NCBI RefSeq assembly: GCF_964275005.1
Contig: NC_092705.1
Location: forward strand, 24,036,673 to 24,100,672
Direction of reading: 5' to 3'
DNA from: Diadema setosum
Lineage: Eukaryota > Echinodermata > Echinoidea > Diadematoida > Diadematidae
DNA length: 64,000 nucleotides
Part shown: in pieces, positions 11,155 to 23,144 of the stretch
How the letters are laid out: every line of letters starts with the position of its first letter
Position numbering within the stretch: the first letter of the stretch is position 1
Translations under genes and position numbers: made by a program
The notes under the pieces: generated by a model
What the model was told of the DNA's origin: nothing
What the model saw: the letters and a program-made list of their open reading frames with translations, nothing else
The model's database searches: none

Positions 11155-12384
11155 TCAGCTTCTGTCGGATCCAGATATGGTATGTACCGATCTCTGTGGC
11201 AACCGTTCGTGGGTATTGCTCCCTACGACGCCCCGTCGACAGCACGGGGAAGATCGGTTGCAGAACAGACGACGGCAGCCCTCCTTGAATATCTTGTACT
11301 TGAGGGCATAGATGAAAGGGTTGATGCTCATGTTGAGGTAGGAGAGGATGAGGGTAAAGTAGTACCAGCCACCAGTTAGGTCCAGCGGTCCTCCGAGTCC
11401 AAATTGGAGGAACGTGACATGGTTGGGCATCCAGCAGATGCCGTACATGATGAACACTGCCAGGAGCGTAATGGTGACGTTGCGTCGCACTGTCTCACTG
11501 GGCGCGCGCGGTCGCCGCTGAGCTACGTTTCCTCGGGGATTCCCCTGACCACACCCCGCTGTGGGCCTGCTGGTAGAAAGGACATCATTCATGACGCTGG
11601 TGCTCGCTGCATCCTCCGTCTGCTCGAAGTGGATGCGAGACGGTGCGCTCGGATGCACTGCGGCGTCCGTGCCTGCATTCACGTGCGCAACTCGGACACG
11701 TCTCTGCTGTAGCCTTAGCAGATATACGATCCTGGTGTAGAGGACGGCCATGATGGTAAAAGGGATAAAGAACTCCCAGATGAAGAGCATGACCCCTACA
11801 GCGGCAACTACTACCGTTTTACCATGATTGGCGCACGTGCCCGCGTTGTTATAATCGAAGCCGATTGGATAATAGTAATGGAGGAGCGGCGCTACGATCC
11901 AGCTGAAGAGAATCATCACCATAGCCATGCGCTTGTTGAACCTGGTAGAATATAGCACGGGGTAGGCCACCGCGCAGTACCGCTCAAGGGACATAGTACA
12001 AAGGTTAAAGGTCGACACCACGAAGAGCATCCAGAGGAGGGTTTTAGGAACCCACATTCGGCAGATGAACTCGGCCCAGCTGCCACTGGCGGGCACATCC
12101 GGGTAAGGCAGGGTGTAGGTGAGAATGAGGATGAGCGAGGTGAGGGTGTCAACAGCGGCCTGGTTCAGGATGAGCAGATTGGTGGTGCCGCCTTTTGACC
12201 AGGCCAGCGTACTTGCGATGACCACGCACACCAGCGCATTCCCCACAGTACCGACCACTCCGATCACGAGGAAGATGACCGTCACGACGACAGGCTGCTC
12301 GTCGAAGTTCTGTCCTTCCACAAGTGCCCCGGACACATTCTCTGTAGTGGTCATTATTACCGACCTCTCACATTTGACACACAA
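11155..12384 (-). CDS. Rhodopsin-like (class A) G protein-coupled receptor, orphan
   Basis: Intact single-exon frame of 409 residues with seven hydrophobic segments (about 33-58, 68-92, 113-135, 152-174, 191-222, 302-329, 340-363). Class A landmarks are present: GN in TM1 (N49), LNQAAVD in TM2 (D79), Cys108 and Cys184 for the extracellular disulfide, an ERY motif (134-136) at the end of TM3, W162 in TM4, P208 in TM5, CWMP (317-320) in TM6, and NPFIY (355-359) followed by a basic helix 8 with Cys370/Cys375 as possible palmitoylation sites. Met1 or Met11 could start it; Met11 (12352-12354) gives a shorter tail with one N-glycosylation site (NVS). The third loop (223-300) is long and basic/polar. 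It should sit in the plasma membrane and signal through a G protein. The TM6/TM7 pattern is closer to neuropeptide-type than amine receptors; the ligand is unknown. GC content is much higher than in the flanks. Confidence 0.92.
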   Translation of the reverse strand: MCVKCERSVIMTTTENVSGALVEGQNFDEQPVVVTVIFLVIGVVGTVGNALVCVVIASTLAWSKGGTTNLLILNQAAVDTLTSLILILTYTLPYPDVPASGSWAEFICRMWVPKTLLWMLFVVSTFNLCTMSLERYCAVAYPVLYSTRFNKRMAMVMILFSWIVAPLLHYYYPIGFDYNNAGTCANHGKTVVVAAVGVMLFIWEFFIPFTIMAVLYTRIVYLLRLQQRRVRVAHVNAGTDAAVHPSAPSRIHFEQTEDAASTSVMNDVLSTSRPTAGCGQGNPRGNVAQRRPRAPSETVRRNVTITLLAVFIMYGICWMPNHVTFLQFGLGGPLDLTGGWYYFTLILSYLNMSINPFIYALKYKIFKEGCRRLFCNRSSPCCRRGVVGSNTHERLPQRSVHTISGSDRS

Positions 12385-14700
12385 AACAGTTGCTTACTCT
12401 TCCCTTGCCAACGTAGCCATTTTGTACCGTAATGTACACAAATCCCACAGAGTAGCAATTCGTCTGACATGTAAAGAGTTTATGTACGAAGTATCAAAAT
12501 GTGACGACCCAGTTGAGCGTTGATGTGAGAATCAATGTCAGCTCACCGACCATCAGTCATATTTTGTAGGTAGGATGCTCCAGATCACCGATCGGAAAGC
12601 GCACACATCATTCTCGGTTTTGACGATGCCGTGGAGTACTTCGGTCAATTGGCGCTATCAGATAAAGGAGATAGCGATCAATAAGTAAATGGTACCAAGA
12701 TTGTCATCTGAGCCTATTCAGGAAACTGGTGGCAACTTGACTCTCGACTGTAATTGCGAGCGTCCAATGAATGAGAAATGACTGGCGCTTCCTCATAATG
12801 GTCGTAAAGATGAGTGGGAAAAAAAGATAGGGAGAACACGGTCGAAGCGAGCTCAGAAACTCAGCGGCCAGTAATATTTACAGCGTCGTGTGCCAACCTC
12901 CCGCAGACTTCCAGTGCGGTGTACGCTTGTTTGAACAATACTATCTCGACAGAATTCCCGAACAAGCTTCCAAGAAGACTCACTTTTGATGCTATTAGGG
13001 ATGGAATGACTGACTGACTGAAAATCGATGTGAAGTCACCGAGTCTGAATCTCAATAAGCCGATAGCTGAGATTCTTTCCTTACATAAGACTCTGAAGTT
13101 CTTACAATGCCTGAGAAGGCTTTTGTAATTTGTGCTTGCTTGAGTGTCATTCATTGCTTTTTCGTTGCAGTCTCGTAATTTGAAATTGTGCGCGTTTGAG
13201 GTATCGATCATAATTCCAGTGACGTTGACGGCCGCGGGCGGTGAAATAAAACAACATTTTCGGTACAGTCATGTCGAGAATCAAGAATCGATATAGCTAA
13301 TCAGACGAGAAAACACACACACACACACACAGAAATAGCGCCGTTATTGTTCCGTCAATCACGTGACACGTGCTGTAGTGAGCGAGAGGGGGGTGGGGGG
13401 AGGGAGGGAGAAATGGAGGTAGAGTGAGGGAAGGATAGATGTGAGAGATGATTTAATCTTCTTCACAGTCACTCGTAATCAAGCAGCGTTGTGTCACACA
13501 CATACCCACAGCCTGCAGCTTCATATCTTCATACGACATCAGCGTCCGGGTCAGCTCACCTCGCGCCACGATAATATTCAAATCTTTTGATTCGACCTCC
13601 GCAGAGGATCTGTCCGGTCAGGTGACGCACAATCCTCATTAACCCACCTAGACCTTCAGAATGGGAGATATCCCCCCATTTGTGCTGTGTGAGGGGGGAT
13701 TCGCTGGGATACCTCACTTGTTATTCGCTCAGAATCGTAGATAATTAGATATAGCCAACTGGAGCAGGGATGCACGGCTGTCGCCGATGGCAGCTCGCGT
13801 TGTAAGTCGCTATCGCTGGCGTTGCGGTTGCAATAAAATTCATCAGCCAATTAAACACTCCGAGGTAAGAAAACCAGCCATTTTCCCCAGATCATCTGAC
13901 GTCATTATGACGTATTTAGAGACCTTGCGTCAATCAGAATGATGATCTTTCTGTGTGCATAAAATAATCAGAAGAAAAAATAATGAAATCAAAATACTCA
14001 GCCATAAACAAATGCACTCAGAAAACCACACCCGCGACCACGCACAAAATTCCTTAATTAGCATAGGAAAGCAAAAACACGCACACGTGTAACACATTAA
14101 TCCCCCAATATTCAATATTTTTGTAGTATATACTCTGTCATATATCAGATTGCAAAGAATGAACTGTTAGTGCGTGCTGAAGATAAATATATATCTAACT
14201 GCATAACTCTTTACTGCATAGAGTTATAACCGTAGCAAAAACAAAAAAACAAAAAAAAATCTTGGATATTTCACGTCTATCAAAACTTTTTAAAAATCAC
14301 AGCACCTAGTTAGGACCAAAGATAGTAGAGAGTTAAGCGTCTTTGGTTAGGACACTATTAAAGGCGTGACGGATTTTTCTAGAATTTACTCTTTTTTTCA
14401 TATTTCAAGTCTTGAAAACTGAATATGGTAAAGCCCATTATGAAGCATTCTTTCACACACTGATATGCAATGCTATATCAAAATAGAATGTGGTACATTG
14501 TATAAGCAAAGTACAGGGTATAGACATCTACAGGCATCATTATATATCGAATAAAAGCAATCCAATATGCAAATAAATACTTTCACAATAACATCTTTCA
14601 TCATTCAAATTTACATGATAAAACTACTGGATAATGCCAGATTTTCAATGTTTACTCATTTATTGTATGCACACTTCTTCCTAGCATTAGGCTCTCTAAT
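12385..14700. other. 5' flank of the GPCR, no gene seen
   Basis: Contains a short (CA)n at 13312-13330 and a G-rich stretch at about 13388-13412. Several frames on both strands look random. No recognisable promoter element was identified. Confidence 0.4.
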
Positions 14701-14962
14701 TCCTCTTTTTCCTCGTTGTCCTTTTACCCCTCCCCCTCCCCCCCCCCCCCCAAAAAAAGTAGGAAAACCAGGAATTTGAGTTTTTTCTCCATCCATCAAA
14801 ATACTCCAAAACACAAGTTCAATACAGTACATTATACAAAAAAAAGAATAAAACAGCTTGAACAAGACTATCAAAAAGGAAAAAAAAATCAGAGAGTGTG
14901 TCGTATTAATAATGTAAAAGTTTACTAAAAAAAGATAACACCGAAGAGGGGATTTGTTTTGT

Positions 14963-14994
<32 letters not shown>

Positions 14995-15117
14995 GTTTTT
15001 TGGTGAGGTATTTTTTTTTTATTTTTAATTTTTTTTTTTTTTATAGAGAGAGAGAGCAGTCTTCACTTCACCTCCTCCCAGAATAAATGATTAGTCTAAT
15101 GTCTAATCGACATGAGT

Positions 15118-15154
<37 letters not shown>

Positions 15155-15754
15155 GGCGGTTGTGTGCCGTTACTAAGTACCCTGACAGTAACCCATGTAG
15201 GGCGGGAAAAAATTGCCGCAATCATTATTAATTTTACAAGCATGCGTTAGAGATACTTGAAGATTTGTTTGATTGTGAATTGTATAACATGTCTGTATTT
15301 CCGTGTGTGTGTGTGTGTCTTTGCGTGTGTGTTTCTATACAGTCACAAATGGATGAAATATCATTCATTCATGATTATCAGACAATCAAGGTAAACATGT
15401 TCTTGCCTGTGTGATGATACATGGATAATCTGAATGATGATGATAAACAACATAATATTAATTGCAATCTATTCACAGCTTTGATAACGATAATACGTTA
15501 AGAGAGGCTATCCTCAATACTAGTTGTTAATTAAGGCAAAACGAAACACCTATTACGTTGATGACAAACTTGATAGACGAATTTCCGTGTAATCTTGAAG
15601 GAAATTTTCCGATTTCATTAGAATGCCCTCCGATTAGACACTAAAATTCGGATTCAGCAGTGCTATATAATCAGGCTGTTAGTAAAATTGTACATAATCG
15701 TCACCCTAATTGTGATTGTATACAAATCTGTGACAGAACATCATCCTATCATCC

Positions 15755-15811
<57 letters not shown>

Positions 15812-18350
15812 TTCAAAACTGAATTTGCCATTATGATTTCTTTCCTTCTTTCAATCTCCACCGATTCTTCATATTCATTCACTCCCACTTACCTTTCGTC
15901 TTCTTCTTCTTCGTCTTCAGTTCTTCTCTTCTTTTTTCTCCTACTCATCTTTTTCTTATCTCACATTATTTTTTTTTCCTTTTAACTGATTCTATTCTCG
16001 ATAATCTTGATTTTCTTTCATTCTGTTGTTTGTTTGTTTATTTTTTAATCCAGACTTCTTATCCACATGCCCATATTCTGGACTGTCCTTGGTTACTTTT
16101 TTTAAATTTTCATTTCATTTCAGTTTAGTTTGTTAATTTCATTTTCAACAAAGAGTGACAATGTAAAAACATGGAACGAAAAAAGAACAAACAATATCCT
16201 TTTTCTATGGATAACAATGATCCGTTGATGTGACGATTTGATTTGAATGTGTGTGTTATACGTGTTTGTGGTCGTGCATGTGTTTAGTGTTTATTAGGGG
16301 GGTTGTTTGTCGGTTATCTTGTTTTTCGTATGATTGCATGCATGGCATAATATTCAGTACAATCGAAGGCGTGTGTTATGGCCGGGGGAGGAATGTTATG
16401 TGATTGTGTTGGAGGTGGGAGTGTATTTTGCGACTATATAGACAGTGGAATGCACCCTTGGGCTGAAATGACTTGAACGAGGAAAAACAACAGAAAAATA
16501 CGTAAGCACTAAATTCAAACAAATACTGAGTAGTTTGACTGCTATGTTGATTGATATGTCGATAAGTTGTAGAAATCGTGTGCAACTATTACAACACTTA
16601 CTCCTTTCTCTCACGCGACTATATTGGTTATGCCTACGTTTTGCTTCCATGTCTTCGTGCATGAAGTTTAGTTTGATACCTTAGATGCTTAGGCTGTTTG
16701 GATTGTAAAATGCCACTCCCATTATCACAATCATCAGGAGGAGGTCGGGAAACAAATATATATTTTTCATGATAAGTTCGATATATCAATATAAGCCCTA
16801 TCAATGTATTTTGTATTGTATACATAAGAGAGTTGAGTTCTTGACGCGTCTAAACGAAACACAAAATCACAAGGGACAAAAGCAACAAAAATCTCTTCTT
16901 TTCTTTTCTTTTTTTTTTTTTGGAGCTGACCAATTATGAATTCTGTATACATGTATTCAACGTCAGTGTTTGTGATTATGATCAAAACGGTTATTTTTTT
17001 TCTATGATTTTACTGATCCCTATCATTATTGATTCTTGTTTGTCATTTCACAATATTTCATTTTCGTTTTTCATAATTGTCTACTCACTGAGCTAGTAAC
17101 CTTCAGTCATCTAGTCCCTAATATGTACATTTAAACCTACAGAAATGTAAAGACAAATCAGGGAAAACCCCCAACAAATAAAGAAATATACACTATGGAT
17201 TATACACAACGTGTCCCGAAGATATCAAAAACTTACAGATTGTGCACTTGTATCAATATTCTGTTAACAAAATGAAAATACAGATTGAACTGAACTCTTT
17301 TATTTTTTACTGAGTTTAGGTCAGTATAATCTTTCGGTGAGAGCAAAGATAAATTTCTTATCGTCAGTACGGTGACTTTTTAGCAGTCAAGTAGATTTTC
17401 ATCAAATCGTGTTTTAACAAAGTTTTCACTGTCTCTGACATTGTGTAAATAAAGAGAGATACGTTTGAAAATTAACTCTAAACGCTTCAAAAAATGTAAT
17501 ATTCGAGACATGACGTGATTAACCGTTTTTGATATTTCTCACAGTTGCTGTGTTAGAATAAAAACCTATAATAAACTGTTTATCAAGCGTTGTAATGTGC
17601 ACATAGATTTTCTGATAGTGACAGCGTAAACCTCGGACCTTTTTATGGGGGAATGTTTTGATTTTTTTTTCGTATGTATTTTAACATCGTCGTGCTAGTG
17701 CTACTTAGACGATAGTGTTCGAGAAAATCTGAATTTGAGTCAGCATATTGGCAAGTGTCCTTCACATGCAACCATGACAACTGTACCGAGTAGTCCGCAT
17801 TATTACTTAGACCTATCACCATGATCACTAATGCGTTAATTTCATTAATTTCACTTACTCCATTATACTTTTTTGAAGCTCTAGAGCGGTCAATATCTTT
17901 AATGAAAATCTTACAAAATAGAAGTTGTATGCATGTACGTTCAGGTCTACTATTTCCCCCTACGAAGATGTGACGGAAACGCAGAAGTCATCATTTTTCT
18001 TTTTGACTAAATTATGACGATTTTCTATCATGCCACTGGAGGGGCATTTGACACTCCGAACGAAAAGATGGACACATTTAAAGCAATCTATAAAAGCCTA
18101 TCCTATAGTATAACAATTTATAGATCATGAACCCACAATTTCTTCTTTGATAGCTGTATGAAGAACGAATATTTATTGTAGACTAACAAGTTTTTCATTT
18201 TTGTCATTTATTCATGGAAGTTCATGGAAGAAAACTTCTTGGCGTGAAAGAGGACTTTAGTTAGGTACGTCAAAATCGTTAACAGACTCTGCGTAACCTA
18301 TTTCGTGGCCTTTTTTTTTCATATACAAATATTAATACTAGTCTATGTCT
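14700..18350. other. No gene seen; simple repeats
   Basis: Holds a poly-C run at about 14740, T-rich homopolymers at 14955-15045, (TC)n at 15120-15152 and (TA)n at 15757-15808. The rest is AT-rich and shows no exon-like stretch. Confidence 0.4.
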
Positions 18351-18363
18351 CATCTGATGCACG

Positions 18364-18600
18364 TCACGAGACCGACACCCACGAGTCATACAGCCCATGA
18401 CTTATACAGCCCACGAGTCATGCAGCCCATGAGTTCGACACTGAGCAAACAAGGTCCACGAGACGGACTTATCTGATCAAATCCCGTGTTGCATCTGTCG
18501 AACTCGGGGGCTGCTTTTGCCGAGTGTCGGTATCATGGGCTTTATTTGCCCAGTGTCGACTCGTGGACTGTATGACTCATGGGTGTCGGTCTTGTGGGAT
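18364..18600. repeat. Foldback element, CACGAGTCATACAGCC units
   Basis: Both ends carry ACCGACACCC-A/C-GAGTCATACAG in opposite orientation, and the left arm repeats the CCACGAGTCAT-CAGCC unit three times. The right arm contains the inverted versions with GTGTCGACTCGTGG. The centre is near 18480. No coding capacity. Confidence 0.7.
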
Positions 18601-18609
18601 GACCCCGTC

Positions 18610-21600
18610 TTATCTAGTGTAATGCAGTCAATAACCTAGCTTGGAAAAAAATACAGAATCTGTCTAGATGCCGTAGTCACGGTACATTATGGTGGGAAAA
18701 TTGACTAAAATGTCACGAAAATCTTGAGTATAGGCAACGAAATTACTTACTCAGATTGTGAACAACTCATAAAGCAGCAATAAGTCCACTTCTGTACAGC
18801 GCTCTCAGAGTACGCATCTCTGTATTTATATAATAATAAATTGTCTTTGCCATGCCAGGTGTCTCTGACACACCTATACGCCAACGTCAGACAGGGGGTC
18901 GAGGAGTAGGTTATTGGATGAATAATCGACATTTGCATTATGATATTTTCACACGAAATACGAGGAAAAACTCGCGGTCTTTGCTCTCTTATCGTGATGG
19001 TGATGAGGACAGCTGCCTTGATATAAAAAAAAGGCCTTTATGCCCCGGAATCGGTAATGCCGTGCAACACAAAAAAGGTTTTGACTCTGATGTGAAGGAT
19101 TTACGCGGGAAAGCTTCCTGCTGCTATTTGACGTTACCATTAGTGGTAGGCCTACATGACCGCCCGCAATCGCCTACAATAAATGCCAATATACCCTCAC
19201 AGATATAAACCTACTGGATATTGAATGGGCTACTTACGATTATTTCCCGTCGCAGCTGATTATCGAAGAGAAAAAGACGAAACATCATGATTCATTGACG
19301 AAGGCGTTGTTAACAATCCTCGTTAGTTCGCCTGGCGTAGCCTCGTTGATGGTGAGTGATCGACTTCGACAAGGCTTCCGCAGCCGCAGTGCACAGTACG
19401 GTACTAGACATCCTTTGACTGCTGTTTTTGAGCGAGGAAAGTTTCAAATTAAAAAAAAAAATGTTGTTTACCGAGACGGCTATAAGCGAGTACAATCGCT
19501 GGCTTAAGGTGGGCCGGAAACCCTATCCCCCGAATGTGTGGCAGAAAGTAATTTATATGCATGAGTTCGAAAGCCGATCCGGTTTGTAAAGTGCGGTAAA
19601 TTACTGAACCTCCTCAGTCCCGTCCGTTTGAGTTCATGTCGGTCTACTCACAATGAATGCAGAGGGTTAATCTGTAGCCAAGGATCGCTCGGGTTTCGAC
19701 GGTGGAAGGAAAAGGACCGAAGTACACGAAAACAATACAACACATGTTCACGAGTTGCACGTTTCAATTTCACAAACTGCCTCGTTGTCATGGCTACCCC
19801 GTTAACAGCGGCGTTCTAACTAAAACGCCCACTGCCTCGACAAGGGTTATACCGTGCGTATGAATAGAATAAGCCGTCACTTTGTGTAATGGATGTTTTA
19901 TGTATACACTTAACGCGAAGGTAGATCATTAGTTTAAAGATCAATTTAGATGCAGAATAATTGTGGGATGCAAGCAAAAACAAACATTAAAATAGTACCG
20001 AGCAAGTACATTTCATACGATATATAGTGCTACTTTGTAGCTGATTATTTCCATACTGCGGCTAACAGGACTTGTAGATACGGAACAACTGTGAAGTATC
20101 AAACAGCAAAGATAAAAACGAGCACACTATAGCTTTAACAGTGATGATGTTAATGGAGAGGGTGTTAATCTGAATCTCAAATTGGCACTGAAGTTCATTT
20201 TATAGGATGTCTGTAATAGCCTAAGTGTTATGTAGCCATTCTGCTGTCCTTTGCGTGGTAGATGCCGTGTCTATACTATCCATTTATTTTCAGAGCCTTA
20301 GTTGTTTCGTCTCTTAATGGCTAAAGTTGATTGAAATTTCATACGTCAATAGGCCTACGTCGTTTTAAAACGGATATAATAGATCAGAGATTTCTCAAGA
20401 TGAATTTATCAAGAATACTCACGTTTGAAAAGAAAAAACCCTCTAAATAACACGTTTTGTGACTTTTGCATGCAATTTAATCTAAACGTTGAATTAAAAA
20501 CAAAATCTTGAGGCTTTTGTTTGTGAATGTATGTGTGTTTTTATATCTCCTCTTTTCTTCTCACAAAACAATCTAATTTCGAGGAATTCGTTTATTTTTA
20601 GCTAAATATTTTGAATCAGATTTTCTATTTGTCATATGATATGATAAATTTGATGTCACATATATGATGTGATATGATATGAGATGATATAATATGATAT
20701 GGTATAATATAATATAATATGATACGATATGATTATTTTGAACATTAGTTTCGCATGTATACATTATTATGTATATATCTAGTATTGTTGTATATGTTGT
20801 ACTTTCGCTTGAACTTGTATTAACAGGAATGTCCCAGTGGAAATAAAATTTCATATGAAACACTGAAACATATGATTTGCAATTGAATTGTAAAAAATTA
20901 TTTTGTACTAAACGTATAGAAATATTGGGTGAAAGAATAACGCAGTTCGCGGTATTTCATGTAACATATAGACCTATACTATAACGCCAATTTGTGTTCC
21001 TGTGTGACAAACTTTTCTTATAGGATGTCTTGTTTACATCGATTACATTATGTGTTTTAAATAGAGTGGAATGGCAAAAGGATATCAGCAATTCCATATG
21101 ATATGTCACTTTCTCGGTCGCTGTCTACACTTCTAATATGGCTAATAGTCTCTGTGGGCTTGATCTTTAATGTATCGATTGATCTAGGCTTTTTAGTTTT
21201 AGTTGTCTCGTCTCTTTACTTCTATTTCTGTTTCCTCTCTCTCTCTCTCTCTCTCTCCCTTTTTCTCCTTCTATTCTCATTTCCCGCACACTTGTAGTTA
21301 AGTTATTCACCTATTTTTTCCCCCTGTAAGGTGCCCACATAGTACAAGCACAGTCTTTTGAGTCACAGTGGGTACCTCCACTTTTTTTTCGCAGAATGTA
21401 TAAATATGTTTGTATGAAAAATGACTCACTTTGTAATGACTTCTGACAAATGTTATTCTTTGCTATCTATGTATCATTCATTCAAACTCATGTCGAATTT
21501 ACACTTTTTGTACATTCTGTTGAAAGAAGTGAAATTAAACCTTTGAATTAGATTAAATTGAAAAATCGTCAATCTAGTCAATATACATTTACAGCAAATG

Positions 21601-22400
21601 ACAGTTAAATCTGAAAAATAATGTTAAAAATTTTGAATATATATGTATGAAAGTTAGCCAAAACATCTTCTGCTGCTTTATGATAGGTGTGATTTTCAAT
21701 ACTTTATTCATGTCATAAATTTCTCCAAATAAAACCAAACACGATTCTTCCTCATATCAAGTAATGATTTGAACACATATCCAGTAGATGAATGGATGGA
21801 TGGATAGATAAATAGATACACAGATAGATAGATGAATAGATATATTTGCTTGTTAACTCCCGCACGACAGTAGAGATCAACTCGCCATTTTAAGTGTACA
21901 TAAAGATACCCTGCATTACGTATTTGTCTGTTGCCATTGATGGAAGTATTTAATGTCAAAATTAATCCTAAATGTACTGAACAAAGGGCGTGCGAAACAG
22001 ATTCAAGAAAATGCTTAATGTATACCTTTGCAGTATTTACATCGCATCTTCACCTGTTTCCTTACCTCGTACTACAGGAGTGACAGTATGAAGGACGTTT
22101 TATACTAGTTTTATTTTTTCGTTGTTGTTTATTTGCTTGTTTGTTTGACATTTTGCGATTGAGCATGACTATCAGTCAATAATCATACTGCCAATCATTG
22201 GAATATCAGTGTTTGTTGCACGGAAATGCAGTAAAACCACTCTGGCATTGAAATAGTGAGTAGAGGTTGTCGGAGAAGAAGTAAAAGTGAGTAACAAAAA
22301 TGGTAATAAATGGTGATTAAGATAAATTGGCAACTTATTGAAGGATTATATTGATGTCTATGATTGAAATAAATTGATAATAACAACGATAACAATGAAT
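18610..22400. other. No gene seen
   Basis: Includes a somewhat more GC-rich stretch at 18850-19850 whose open frames lack known motifs, an ATATG-rich simple repeat at 20633-20735, (TC)n at 21238-21257 and a GGATA/GATA patch at 21790-21840. Confidence 0.4.
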
Positions 22401-22407
22401 AGGTATA

Positions 22408-22653
22408 CACTCTTAAAACATCCGGGTCAGAACTGACCCGGAAAGGGTCCATTGGGGTCACAACCCGTTCCGGGTCAGAATTGACAAGGAATGGGGTCAG
22501 ATATGACCCCATTCAGAGTCATGCATTGGGTCAGGGTGACCCCATACTTCCGGGTCTTCATGACCAAATTCCAAGTCATTTTTGACCCGGAACGGTGTAT
22601 GACCCCAACGGACCCGGTTCCGGGTCAGTTCTGACCCAGATTTTTTTAGAGTG
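22408..22653. repeat. Foldback element built of GGGTCAGAACTGACCC palindromes
   Basis: Outer ends CACTCTTAAAA and its inverse enclose arms made of GGGTCAG-type units; the outermost unit (TCCGGGTCAGAACTGACCCG) is itself a palindrome and recurs at the other end. Many GACCC/GGGTC motifs fill the interior. About 246 bp, non-coding. Confidence 0.8.
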
Positions 22654-22692
22654 AAGGATGTAATGTTAGTAGTAGTTATGATGATGTTGATG

Positions 22693-22720
22693 ATACCATG
22701 GAGCTACATAGCTCCATGAT
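22693..22720. repeat. Short hairpin sharing CATGGAGCTA core with 3426-3468
   Basis: ACCATGGAGCTA and TAGCTCCATGAT flank a single C. The core matches the hairpin 19 kb away. Confidence 0.65.
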
Positions 22721-22789
22721 GATACTTAGAGGGGAGAAAAGGAGGAGGAGGAATAGGAAGGAGGGGAGCAGCAGGCCCTGGAGCAAGGT

Positions 22790-23144
22790 GGGTTTTTTTG
22801 TTTGTGTTTTTTTTCCATTTTCCATCTGAGAAGATGGCTAGATAGCCCATATTCAGCTACGTTAAGCTGGTCTTGGCATGGGGTCCAGTTGGATGTGAGG
22901 TGGGACCACTTCACCGGGTTAAACACCCTGCTCTTTGCGATGAATGAATGAAGCGGGATCTTTTACGTGCATGAGTTGTAACTCTCTCATACACGGGACC
23001 TCCATTTTATGTCCTATCCGAGGGACAGAGTGTTTTGCCTCTTGCTATAGAGGGGACGGTATGCTTACACACAACATTGCTCAGTCCAGACCCGGGTTCG
23101 AACCCGGGCCGTTCGAACCCAGACTGAGTCAACTCACCGCCCTT
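22790..23144 (-). repeat. tRNA-headed SINE, near full length
   Basis: On the minus strand it starts with a tRNA-like head with a box A-like TTGACTCAGTCTGG and tandem box B-like GGTTCGAA motifs (around 23086-23118), then a body of about 230 bases including CTCGGATAGGACATAAAATG and CACGTAAAAGATCCCGCTTC, and ends with CCATCTTCTCAGATGG and an AAACA-rich tail. The 3' end recurs at 541 and 6285. The body resembles conserved central domains shared by SINEs of marine invertebrates (from memory, not checked). Confidence 0.75.

Noticed and set aside
11095-12523. Several + strand frames opposite the GPCR
   Set aside because: Antisense shadows of a GC-rich coding exon.
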